Shown here: piece by piece, positions 56,910 to 64,000 of the stretch
Layout of the letters: each line of letters begins with the position of its first letter
How positions within the stretch are numbered: position 1 is the stretch's first letter
DNA from: Corynebacterium sanguinis
Lineage (GTDB): Bacteria; Actinomycetota; Actinomycetes; Mycobacteriales; Mycobacteriaceae
DNA length: 64,000 nt
Direction of reading: 5' to 3'
Assembly: GCF_007641235.1 (NCBI RefSeq)
Contig: NZ_CP038157.1
Location: forward strand, 558,001-622,000
Made by a program: the position numbers and the translations under genes
The notes under the pieces: generated by a model
Seen by the model: only the letters and a program-made list of their open reading frames with translations
The model's database searches: none
Told to the model about the DNA's origin: nothing

Positions 56910-57753
56910 GGTGCTGTTGCAAAGTTGGGGGAGAACAGCGAAGACTCAGTTTCTCATTCTCTGATGGCCGCTGCGTGTGGGCGTTCTCAGGCCGTCTCGA
57001 AGACCCGGTTGACGTTCACCGCGTCCGGGTTCGGTTGCCCGTAGGCAAACATCGTGCCTTGCCCTTTCCGCAATGAGTGCATCGCCTCCATCCCTTTCAA
57101 CGTCCGATATGCAGATGTCCGGTTCTTAAACGCGCCTTTCGGCCCGAGGATCCGCTTCAGCCGACCATGGTCGCCTTCCAGGATGTTGTTGAGGTATTTC
57201 ACCTGCCGGTGTTCCACTGTTGGCGGGCAGATTCCCTCTGACTTCAACTCGGCGATTGCCCTGGCTAGGGAGGGTGCTTTATCGGTGTTGATCACTCTGG
57301 GATACCCGGCTGACGCATTGGATCTGAGGGCCTTGGCCAGGAAACGCTTCGCTGCGGCCACGTTCCGTTTCGGAGAGAGGTAAAAGTCCAGGGTCTGGCC
57401 ACCGGCGGTGATCGCCCGATAGAGGTAGCACCACCTGCCGCCGACCCGGATATAGGTCTCATCCACCCGCCAGGAACTGGCCTGCCAATCAGGTACCTGC
57501 CGGTACCACCGTGTTTGCTTGCCCAGCTCAGGGGCGTATTTCTGGACCCAGCGGTGAGAATCGTGGTGTGATCAACCGGCACGCCCCGCTCGGTCATCAT
57601 TTCCTCCAAGTCTCGGTAGCTCACCCCGTAGCGGCAGTACCACCGCACCGCCCACAGGATGACCTCGCGAGGGAAATGACGACCCGAGAAGATACCCATG
57701 GCTGTGATTATTTCACCTCGCTCTTCCTACTGCCCCAACTTTGCAACAGCACC
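56910..57753 (-). mobile_element. IS6-family insertion sequence, IS1628-like, frameshifted
   Basis: An 844-base element bounded by perfect 21-bp inverted repeats (56910-56930 and 57733-57753) containing the IS6-type end CTGTTGCAAAGTT. It carries one transposase gene on the minus strand with a frameshift. The 8-base flanks (CCAGCCGA left, GATGCAGG right) are not duplicated, so the copy did not arise by a simple insertion here; recombination between copies or an adjacent deletion is likely. Confidence 0.85.
56987..57699 (-). pseudogene. IS1628-like IS6 transposase with internal frameshift
   Basis: The N-terminal part (57699 leftwards) reads MGIFSGRHFPREVILWAVRW and RDLEEMMTERGVPVDHTTI. The C-terminal part reads DETYIRVGGRWCYLYRAITA, NTDKAPSLARAIAELKSEGI and GPKGAFKNRTSAYRTLKGME, ending VNRVFETA. 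The DDE residues are in DETYI, NTDKAP and near LEGDHGRLKR. Around 57557-57565 two extra bases (ATTCTCACC where ATTTACC is expected) break the frame; corrected, the protein would be 236 residues, the size of IS1628 transposase. Probably inactive unless the shift is a sequencing error. Confidence 0.85.
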
Positions 57754-57796
57754 GATGCAGGTACCCCAAGAGACCGGGCCTGTGGGCAGAGACAAA

Positions 57797-57836
57797 GCCC
57801 TGGAATGAACTCCTGTCACCAGGGTCATTCCAGGGC
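57797..57836. terminator. hairpin between IS6 element and YdhK gene
   Basis: A perfect 12-bp stem (57797-57808 with 57825-57836) with a 16-base loop. It lies about 170 bases after the YdhK stop on the minus strand and may end the copper operon transcript; there is AAA on its left flank and TATTT on its right flank. Confidence 0.55.
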
Positions 57837-58006
57837 ATATTTCCCCTGACTAAGAGAAGCAGTGACACAGAAGGTCTACCTCAGCGTGGGCCCTGTGGGC
57901 GTGCAGGTTCCGTGTGTGGCTGGTGTGCTGCGGCATGGTCGGCAGCGATTGATGACCGACTCTGGAGCGGGTGCCTTGTCTGGTCTCGCGGTTCAGGGTG
58001 GGTGGA

Positions 58007-58621
58007 CTATTCGGCGGGTTGGATCTCGCTCTCGGTGACCCATTTGTGGTTGATCATGGTCATCTCCCCAGTGTCAATGTCGACCATGTAGACCGTTTCC
58101 TGCGTGGAGTAGTCGATGGTGGCGGTCGCGCCCTGCATTCCCGGCATGTGCTCGGCGTTCAGGACCACCTTGGTGCCGCCGGGGAGCGGTGCCTCGCCCG
58201 GGTCGACAAGCTCCTCGTGCACGACCCACCGGTGATCGGTGACCGGCTCACCACCGTCAGTCGGGGTGTAGCTGACCGAGTAGGTGGTGGTGTCGAAGGC
58301 CCCGGAGATCGTGGCCTGCGCACCGTCCATGCCCGGCATGTGATCAGCCGTGAGCATCACCTCGGAGCCGACCGGGTAGGTCGGATCCGTGGCTTCAGTG
58401 ATGCCCTCCGGGGGCGGGCCACCGTCTTCCGGGTGCTCCATGTCATGACCACCGTCGTCGGCAGTGGTGGTGTCTTCCTGGTGGGTCTCGTTGGTCTCTG
58501 CGGTTGCCGTCGTGGTGCTGGTGGTGTCGGCATCGTCGGAGTTGTCGGTGGCGTCGCTGCAGGCGGTCAGCGCCAGGGTGGAGGTCAGTACCAAGGCGGC
58601 GAGGGTAATGCTGCGTTTCAT
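58007..58621 (-). CDS. YdhK/DUF1541-type lipoprotein, copper island
   Basis: A 204-residue lipoprotein with lipobox LTAC (Cys 21), a Thr/Asp-rich linker, and two tandem DUF1541 repeats: SEVMLTADHMPGMDGAQATI (about 90-110) and TKVVLNAEHMPGMQGATATI (about 150-170), each with a conserved H-M-P-G-M metal-binding-like motif. The family occurs with copper ATPases in Gram-positive bacteria and is thought to bind metal outside the cell; this is inferred. Its signal region closely resembles that of the DUF305 lipoprotein. The ATG at 58621 is 47 bases downstream of the copB stop. Confidence 0.88.
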   Translation of the reverse strand: MKRSITLAALVLTSTLALTACSDATDNSDDADTTSTTTATAETNETHQEDTTTADDGGHDMEHPEDGGPPPEGITEATDPTYPVGSEVMLTADHMPGMDGAQATISGAFDTTTYSVSYTPTDGGEPVTDHRWVVHEELVDPGEAPLPGGTKVVLNAEHMPGMQGATATIDYSTQETVYMVDIDTGEMTMINHKWVTESEIQPAE

Positions 58622-58668
58622 GAGCGTTCCTTTCAAAGGTGGTGTGAGTTAGGGGTCGAGAGACAAGG

Positions 58669-60903
58669 TCAGTCAGTAACGGTTACGGGGGATATCGACC
58701 CACTGTGTTCCTCCTTCGACTCGGTCGGAGCCAGGTGAGCCGGCTCCAGATCAATGCGGCGCAACAGCTGGGCGTTCAGGGCCACCACGATGGTCGAGGC
58801 AGACATCAAGATCGCGCCCACGGCCGGGGACAGCACGAACCCGATCGAGGCGAGCACTCCGGCGGCCAGCGGCACGGCGAGGATGTTGTAGCCAGAGGCC
58901 CAGATCAGGTTCTGGATCATCTTGCGGTAGCTGGCCTGGGACAGCTCAATCATCGACAGCACTGCCCGCGGGTCATCACTGGCTAGGACCACCCCGGCAG
59001 ATTCCATGGCCACATCCGTGCCGGCACCGATGGCGATACCGACCTCCGCGCGGGCCAGAGCGGGGGCGTCATTGACACCGTCACCGACCATGGCCACGCT
59101 CAGGCCACGCTCCTGTAACTGGGTGACCTTGGTGTCCTTGTCCTGGGGCAGGACCTCGGCGAAGACCTCATCGATCCCCAGGTCCTGGCCAACCGCCTGG
59201 GCCACCTGCTGCGCGTCACCGGTGATCATCGCGACCTTCACCCCGCGGTCCTGCAGGGCTTTCACGGCGGCGCGGGATTCGGGGCGGATCTTGTCCTCGA
59301 CGGCCACCGCACCGATGATCTGACCGTCGCGGACAATATGGAGCACACCGGCCCCACGCCCGGTCCAGGCGCTGGTGGTGTCGGTGAGCTCGGCCGGGGT
59401 GGTGAGGTTGAACTCGCGCAGCATGTTCGGCCCGCCCACGAGGATCTCAGCGCCATCGACAGTCGCCCGGACCCCCCGGCCGGAGGCGGCGCTGAAACCA
59501 GTTGCACGGATTTGCCGACGGGAGGCCTCGGGATGGGCGGCCGCGGCCGCCACGATGGCGCGGGCCACGGGGTGCTCGCTGTCTGCCTCCGCGGCGGCGG
59601 CCAGGGCCAGCAGCTCGCCCTCGGTGACGCCGACAGCTGCCGCGACACCGGTGACCGCGTGCGCACCCTCGGTCAGGGTGCCGGTTTTGTCGAAGAGCAC
59701 CACGTCTATGGTGCGCATCCGCTCGAGTGCCATCCGGTCCTTGATGAGCACCCCAGATTTCGCGGCCCGCTCGGTGGAGATCGCAATGACCAGCGGAATC
59801 GCCAGGCCCAGGGCGTGCGGACAGGCGATGACCAGCACCGTGACCGTGCGCACCACGGCATCGTCCGGGCTGCCGATGATGGTCCACACCACCGCGGTGA
59901 TCAGAGCGGAGATCAGCGCGAACCAGAACAACAACGCCGCCGCCCGATCCGCCAGGGCCTGGGCCCGGGAGGAGGAGGCCTGGGCGTCGGCAACCATGCG
60001 CTGGATGCCTGCCAGGGCGGTGTCCCCACCGGTGGCCTCCACCCGGACCCGGACGGTGTTGTCGGTGGCCACGGTGCCGGCCACCACGGTCTCACCGGTA
60101 TCCCGGAAGACGGGACGGGATTCGCCGGTGATCATCGCCTCATCGAATTCGGCGGCTCCGTCGAGGATGGTTCCGTCGGCCGGCACCCGGGCACCGGCCC
60201 TCACCAGCACGACGTCGTCGACGACCAGCTCGGAGATGGCCACGGTGCGGGTGGTCCCGTCGATGACTTTCTCGGCCTCGTCCGGCAGCAGGGCAGCCAG
60301 CGCGTCAAGCGCGGAGGACGCGGCCCCGAGAGCACGCATCTCCAGCCAGTGGCCCAGCAGCATGATGGTCACCAGCAGGGCCAGCTCCCACCAGAAGTCC
60401 AGGTCAAAACCGCCCAGCCCCAGAGTGGTGACCCAGGAGGCGACAAACGCCACGGTGATGGCCATGGCGATCAGGAGCATCATCCCGGGTTGGCGGGATT
60501 TCAGTTCGTTCCATCCGCCCTTGAGGAAAGGCGTTCCGCCGTAGACGAAGATGATCGTGCCCAGCACCGGGGGGATCCAGGTGGATCCGGGGAATGCCGG
60601 GAGGTGGTAGCCGAGCAGGTGGGCGACCATGGGGCTGAAAATAACGACGGGAATGGACAGAATCAGCGACCACCAGAAGCGGTCCCGAAACATTGCGGTG
60701 CTGTGTCCGGCGTGTTCGCCGTGACCATGAACGTGGTGGTCTTCGTCCAGGGCGGAGTGCGGGTGATCGTGGGGCATCGCCTGGCCGTGGGTGTCGGCAT
60801 CTGCGTGGTGTTCGTGGCTGGCATGATCCGGGTGGTGGGTGTGGTTTGTTTCCGGAGCGGGGTGATCACCATGGTGATCGCCGGAATGGTGGGGAGTGCT
60901 CAT
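58669..60903 (-). CDS. copB: copper-translocating P-type ATPase, CopB type
   Basis: A 744-residue P1B-3 ATPase exporting copper. The N-terminal 70 residues are very histidine-rich (HHPDHASHEHHADADTHG). The actuator motif MITGESRPV is near 250. The ion-path motif CPH (VIACPHALGLAIP) near 360, not CPC, marks the CopB subgroup. DKTGTLTEGAH is near 405, SEHPVARA near 440 and GDGVNDAPAL near 620. Eight membrane helices are expected. The ATG at 60903 follows GGAACG. Downstream of the CopZ-like gene by 51 bases and upstream of YdhK, all minus strand. Confidence 0.95.
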   Translation of the reverse strand: MSTPHHSGDHHGDHPAPETNHTHHPDHASHEHHADADTHGQAMPHDHPHSALDEDHHVHGHGEHAGHSTAMFRDRFWWSLILSIPVVIFSPMVAHLLGYHLPAFPGSTWIPPVLGTIIFVYGGTPFLKGGWNELKSRQPGMMLLIAMAITVAFVASWVTTLGLGGFDLDFWWELALLVTIMLLGHWLEMRALGAASSALDALAALLPDEAEKVIDGTTRTVAISELVVDDVVLVRAGARVPADGTILDGAAEFDEAMITGESRPVFRDTGETVVAGTVATDNTVRVRVEATGGDTALAGIQRMVADAQASSSRAQALADRAAALLFWFALISALITAVVWTIIGSPDDAVVRTVTVLVIACPHALGLAIPLVIAISTERAAKSGVLIKDRMALERMRTIDVVLFDKTGTLTEGAHAVTGVAAAVGVTEGELLALAAAAEADSEHPVARAIVAAAAAHPEASRRQIRATGFSAASGRGVRATVDGAEILVGGPNMLREFNLTTPAELTDTTSAWTGRGAGVLHIVRDGQIIGAVAVEDKIRPESRAAVKALQDRGVKVAMITGDAQQVAQAVGQDLGIDEVFAEVLPQDKDTKVTQLQERGLSVAMVGDGVNDAPALARAEVGIAIGAGTDVAMESAGVVLASDDPRAVLSMIELSQASYRKMIQNLIWASGYNILAVPLAAGVLASIGFVLSPAVGAILMSASTIVVALNAQLLRRIDLEPAHLAPTESKEEHSGSISPVTVTD

Positions 60904-60954
60904 GACGTTCCTTCCGCTCAACCCGGTCGGGGTCGAGATGATGGGTAAAACAGA

Positions 60955-61281
60955 TCAGGATAAGACGGTGTAGCCGGCCTCCTCGATGGCCCGGCGAACC
61001 ATCTCCGGAGGTACGACACCGGTGACCGTGACGGTGGAAACACCACCAGCAGCGAGATCAATCTGGACGTCGTCGACCTGGGGGAGGGCCTGAAGGGCCT
61101 GGGTCACGCTTTTCGCGCAGTGTCCGCAGGTCAGGCCGGTGACCTGGTAGCTAGGGGAGGACCCTCCTGCTGACGAGTCGCTGGCGGCAGGGATGGAGGC
61201 GGTGTCGGCACGTGAGGCAGGTCCGCAACAGCTGCAGCCGTGGGAGGCCATCGGCAAGAGGCGGGGCGGGGAGGTGATCAT
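60955..61281 (-). CDS. heavy-metal-associated domain protein, CopZ-like
   Basis: A 108-residue protein. The C-terminal HMA domain (about 45-108) has the metal site GLTCGHCAKSVTQ (CxxC) and ends VVPPEMVRRAIEEAGYTVLS. The N-terminal 40 residues carry an additional cysteine cluster, HGCSCCGPAS, near residue 17, which could bind extra Cu(I). Probably a copper chaperone delivering to CopB. The ATG at 61281 follows TAGGAGC. A CsoR-type palindrome lies 49 bases upstream. Confidence 0.9.
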   Translation of the reverse strand: MITSPPRLLPMASHGCSCCGPASRADTASIPAASDSSAGGSSPSYQVTGLTCGHCAKSVTQALQALPQVDDVQIDLAAGGVSTVTVTGVVPPEMVRRAIEEAGYTVLS

Positions 61282-61392
61282 GGGAAAGCTCCTACGGGTC
61301 GGTGGGATGCGATAACGCTCGCTAGCGTATACCCCCCCGGGGTACATTCTCAAGGGGTGGAGGGCACGGCCCTCACGCGGGGCAGGGTGTGG
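61282..61392 (-). promoter_or_regulatory. promoter region of the copZ-copB-ydhK operon
   Basis: A 111-base gap between copS and the CopZ-like gene. It includes the palindrome at 61330-61344. The GGTATA sequence at the operator edge could serve as -10, so a repressor bound there would cover the promoter. Confidence 0.55.
61330..61344. promoter_or_regulatory. CsoR-type operator candidate
   Basis: TACCCCCCCGGGGTA is a palindrome of two TACCCC/GGGGTA arms around three bases, matching the known CsoR operator pattern of actinobacteria. No csoR gene is in the window, so a chromosomal CsoR would have to act here. Confidence 0.55.
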
Positions 61393-62520
61393 TCACCGAG
61401 CAGCCTCCTCACTGTCGGGAGGAGACAGCGGGAGGCGGAGGGCAAACACCGCTCCGCGACCGGGTCCGGGGGAGGTGGCGGTGAGAGTGCCGCCGTGGGC
61501 CTCGACCAATGCCCTGGAGATGGTCAGGCCGATACCGGCCCCGCCGTTGTCCCGGCTGCGGGCGGCATCCCCCCGGTAGAAGCGTTCGAAGATGTGTCCG
61601 AGCTGGCCAGGTGGGATGCCCTCGCCGTCATCGGCGACGTGGATGAGCGCGGTGGACGCCCCCTGTCGGTGGACGCTGATCCGGACCTGCCCGCCGGCCG
61701 GGGTGTGCCGTAGCGCGTTCGACAGGAGATTGCTCATCACCTGGCCGAAGCGTTGCCGGTCCACGAGCACCCGGGCGGTGTCCGTAATGGTCTCGACCTG
61801 TAAATCGACGCCTTTGTTAGCATAAGCTTCCCCCGCGGCAGCAGCGGCGGTATGGAGCAGATCCCCGAGCCCTTCCTCCGCCAGGTCCAACTCGATCCGG
61901 TGTTCCTGGGCCCGGGAGACATCGTCGATGTCTTCCATCAACCGGGTCAGGCGGGTGAGTTGGTCAGCCATGATCGTGTGGGTGGCATTATTCCAGTCCA
62001 CGGCCCCGTCCTGGAGACCATCGAGGTAGACCGTGAGCACCGATAAGGGGGTGCCCATTTCGTGGGCCAGATCAGAGAGCATCTGGCGGCGGACCTGTTC
62101 GGTGTGTTCCAGCCGGTCGGCCATGGTGTTGAAGGCATGTGCCAGGGTGGTGACCTCGGGGCCTGCTTCTCCGGCGGGCACGCGGATGCGATAGTTGCCG
62201 GCCGTCAGGCTGGTAGCGGCGCGGGCGAGATCTTGCAGGGGGGTGCGCAGGCGACGCGATAACCACAGGCTGGCAAGCAGGGCGCTGATCAAGGCGGTGG
62301 GCAGGGCGACGGCCAGGGTGATCAGGTTGGCGTCCCGGTAGGCCTGCTCGGCATGGAACAGCTCCAGCGAGGGGTCCTCCCGGCCGGCCATCAACATATG
62401 ATCATGGAACAGGGTCGGGCCCACCATCGTGGCCACGGTCGCGGCCACCAGCAGGCTAATCACCACGACCACCACCTGGGCGGTCAGGAAGCGGAAGGTC
62501 AGGCCGGGTCCGTGATTCAT
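61393..62520 (-). CDS. copS: copper-responsive sensor histidine kinase
   Basis: A 375-residue kinase: first membrane helix VVVVVISLLVAATVATMVG (about 12-30), a short periplasmic loop of about 40 residues, a second helix near 75-95, a HAMP domain (about 96-150), the histidine box SDLAHEMGTPLSVLTVYL near 152, N box NLLSNALRHTPAGG near 270, and G boxes DDGEGIPPGQL and GGAGIGLTISRAL. It overlaps copR by four bases (ATGA). The neighbours and the CopR box identify it as the copper-sensing kinase; copper binding itself is not visible in the short sensor loop. Confidence 0.9.
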   Translation of the reverse strand: MNHGPGLTFRFLTAQVVVVVISLLVAATVATMVGPTLFHDHMLMAGREDPSLELFHAEQAYRDANLITLAVALPTALISALLASLWLSRRLRTPLQDLARAATSLTAGNYRIRVPAGEAGPEVTTLAHAFNTMADRLEHTEQVRRQMLSDLAHEMGTPLSVLTVYLDGLQDGAVDWNNATHTIMADQLTRLTRLMEDIDDVSRAQEHRIELDLAEEGLGDLLHTAAAAAGEAYANKGVDLQVETITDTARVLVDRQRFGQVMSNLLSNALRHTPAGGQVRISVHRQGASTALIHVADDGEGIPPGQLGHIFERFYRGDAARSRDNGGAGIGLTISRALVEAHGGTLTATSPGPGRGAVFALRLPLSPPDSEEAAR

Positions 62521-63239
62521 GGCTGCCCCACCCGGTAGCCCACGCCACGCACGGTGTCGATAAACCCCCGGCCCCGGGTGTCGGTGCCGAGCTTGCGACG
62601 CAAGTTGCCGATGTGGACATCGACGATGCGTTCATCGCCGACCCAGGTGGTGTCCCAGACCTCGGTGACCAGGTCGTGGCGGGTCAGCACCTGGCCGGGG
62701 CGCAGGGCCAGGGCAACCAGCAGCTCGAACTCCGTGTGGGTGAGCTCCACGGTCGTCTCCCCCACCCGCACCTGATGGGCGACGGGGTCAAGGATGAGGT
62801 CACCAACGATCAAAGGGGTGGTCACCTGCGGTGGGGTGGTGCTGGTGCGCGGGCGGCGCAGCACCGCATGCACCCGGGTCACCAGTTCCCGGATGCTAAA
62901 AGGTTTGGTGATGTAGTCATCCGCCCCCAGGGTCAAACCGCTGATCTTGTCGTCCTCGCTGCCACGCGCGGTGAGCATGAGGATGTAGCAGTCCGAGAAG
63001 GTGCGGATCCGTCGGCACACCTCCAGGCCGTCGAGTTCGGGCAGCCCCAGATCCAGCACCACAACATCGGGGGAAAAGTGACGGGTCTCGTCCACGGCCT
63101 GGATGCCGGTGTGCGCCTGGCGGGTATCGAAGCCGGCCCGGATGAGGTAGGAGGCCACCATCTGAGCCAGGGGTTGTTCATCATCGACGACCAGCACCCG
63201 CCCCGGGGGCGTGGCGGTGGTCGGTGTGCGGTCAGCCAT
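62517..63239 (-). CDS. copR: copper-responsive response regulator, OmpR family
   Basis: A 240-residue regulator: receiver domain (about 12-125) with acidic DDE at 19-21, phosphoacceptor Asp in DVVVLDLGLPELDG near 62, Lys in DYITKPFSIREL near 112, then a winged-helix DNA-binding domain (about 145-238) ending RRKLGTDTRGRGFIDTVRGV. Autoregulation is likely, since a CopR-type direct repeat lies 58 bases upstream of its start. Operon copR-copS with translational overlap. Confidence 0.92.
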   Translation of the reverse strand: MADRTPTTATPPGRVLVVDDEQPLAQMVASYLIRAGFDTRQAHTGIQAVDETRHFSPDVVVLDLGLPELDGLEVCRRIRTFSDCYILMLTARGSEDDKISGLTLGADDYITKPFSIRELVTRVHAVLRRPRTSTTPPQVTTPLIVGDLILDPVAHQVRVGETTVELTHTEFELLVALALRPGQVLTRHDLVTEVWDTTWVGDERIVDVHIGNLRRKLGTDTRGRGFIDTVRGVGYRVGQP

Positions 63240-63641
63240 AGACCCCAGTATCGCTCCGGCCAGGGGAATACCACCCTCGCTCAGTGCTTGGCGGGGAAAA
63301 CTTCATCAAATCTTCAAACGTCACCCTTCGACCGCCGTCACCCCTGTGCCTCACCCCGGGCCGGTGGCATCGCCTCCCCTGGTCGGTTCAGCAGGCGCCA
63401 CCAGGGATTTCACTGCCTGCACCGCATACCCGGGGCGGGTGGAAGGACATCGCCCACGGCTGTGGGGTGGTGTCCCGGTGGTGACCCAGCCCACCGAATT
63501 CACCCCCTTTTCGCCCTGTTATAAGGCTGTGAGCAGGGTTTTTGGATTCTAGCCCGTCAGGCACCCGTGCTAGATAAAGGTATGGCATCGACCTTGAGGC
63601 GGTGTCTTCTTATGGCCTTACCACGATCCAAGGAGATTGAC
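63240..63641. promoter_or_regulatory. divergent regulatory region, copRS / cueP-like gene
   Basis: About 400 bases without a gene, between copR (left) and the CueP-like gene (right). It contains the CopR box at 63297-63316 near copR and an AAGGAG ribosome binding site for the right gene at 63629-63634. Short ORFs in this stretch lack starts with ribosome binding sites and look like GC-rich chance frames. Confidence 0.6.
63297..63316 (-). promoter_or_regulatory. CopR box (9-bp direct repeat)
   Basis: On the minus strand the sequence reads TGAAGATTT-GA-TGAAGTTTT. The first unit equals the C. glutamicum CopR motif (TGAAGATTT repeated after two bases), and the second differs in one base. It is 58 bases upstream of copR and suits copper-induced autoregulation; the CueP-like gene is 326 bases away on the other side. 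Confidence 0.65.
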
Positions 63642-64000
63642 GTGAAACGAGCAGCGATCGCAGCCGCCGCCCTTGCCCTCGCCCTCACGGGGTGTTCGGC
63701 CGCCGACCCGGAACCCACCGCCGACGGGACGGTGTCCCAGGACACATTCCTGACTGCCCATGGCCTGGCCGCCATGGACGCGGTGGAGATCATTGATCAC
63801 CTCGACCGGCAGAAGGTCACTGAGCGTCCCACGGATCTGATCGCCTCAGTACGTGGCAATGAACTGCTGCTCTCGAGCGATGACCAGGAAGTCGTGGTCG
63901 ATCTTCCCGACAATCAGACGTATGTCTCGATCGCACCCTATCTCACCTCCACCCACGACTGCTTCTACCACAGCCTCACGACCTGCCTGGGGGAACTCGA
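63642..64000 (+). CDS. cueP: CueP-type periplasmic copper-binding protein (partial, right edge)
   Basis: The first 119 codons of a lipoprotein-like gene starting at GTG 63642 after AAGGAG. The signal region ends in LALTGCSAAD, a lipobox with Cys at 18. Then come FLTAHGLAAMDAVEIIDHLD and, near the window edge, THDCFYHSLTTCLGEL, the cysteine-containing copper-site segment of CueP. CueP binds copper outside the inner membrane in enterobacteria and is found in actinobacterial copper islands. It is divergent from copRS and completes the export-sensing-buffering set. The remainder lies off the window. Confidence 0.85.
   Translation, partial: MKRAAIAAAALALALTGCSAADPEPTADGTVSQDTFLTAHGLAAMDAVEIIDHLDRQKVTERPTDLIASVRGNELLLSSDDQEVVVDLPDNQTYVSIAPYLTSTHDCFYHSLTTCLGEL

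Noticed and set aside
63388..63588. 66-codon minus-strand ORF in the copR-cueP gap
   Set aside because: No ribosome binding site, proline/glycine-rich chance composition and overlap with the regulatory region.

Overview
The window is chromosomal DNA of a Corynebacterium. Its high GC content, a mycolyltransferase, a fused rmlCD gene, mshA and S-(hydroxymethyl)mycothiol dehydrogenase, RamB beside sdhCAB, and a C. glutamicum-type CopR box all point there. The species cannot be named from the sequence. Gene order from 1 to about 37.7 kb closely follows the Mycobacterium tuberculosis block from Rv0462 (lpd) to Rv0514, in inverted orientation; this synteny is recalled from memory, not computed.

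1-10.7 kb: a minus-strand heme operon (hemA-hemC-hemD-hemB), two small membrane proteins and a P-type ATPase cut by the left edge, followed by a glutaredoxin-like protein, a SerB-type HAD phosphatase (plus strand), the 33-residue ribosomal protein bS22, a BldC-like DNA-binding protein and proC. 10.7-18.4 kb: an Rv0497-like membrane protein, ppx, a cysteine-rich protein, the SenX3-RegX3 phosphate-sensing pair, gpmA, mshA and a MinD/EspI-like ATPase. 18.5-23.9 kb: three tandem fatty-acyl-CoA ligases. 23.9-30.3 kb: murB and small conserved genes (DUF2505, methyltransferase, DUF2993, DeoC-like, DUF2516, a hydrophilic conserved protein, DUF445). 30.3-37.7 kb: sdhCAB, ramB, an SRPBCC protein and lpd, i.e. 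central carbon metabolism with its regulator.

37.8-55.4 kb is an envelope and accessory core region: a 36-codon ORF, a mycolyltransferase, an M1 peptidase, a flippase-like membrane protein, dTDP-rhamnose genes (rmlB, rmlCD, rmlA), two family-2 glycosyltransferases, a DUF2304 protein, the mycothiol-dependent formaldehyde dehydrogenase with its metallo-hydrolase, a GDSL lipase, an acyl-CoA ligase broken by a one-base frameshift in a G7 tract, and a DUF4442 thioesterase-like protein.

From 55,393 to the right edge the window holds a horizontally acquired copper-resistance island. It begins exactly at the 3' half of a tRNA-Thr(CGU) gene, which looks like an attachment-site remnant, and carries a DUF305 lipoprotein, the 3' stub of a second copper ATPase, an IS3-type fragment, a frameshifted IS1628-like IS6 element, a YdhK lipoprotein, CopB, a CopZ-like metallochaperone, CopRS and a CueP-type periplasmic protein cut by the right edge. 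A CopR box and a CsoR-type palindrome suggest two separate copper inputs.
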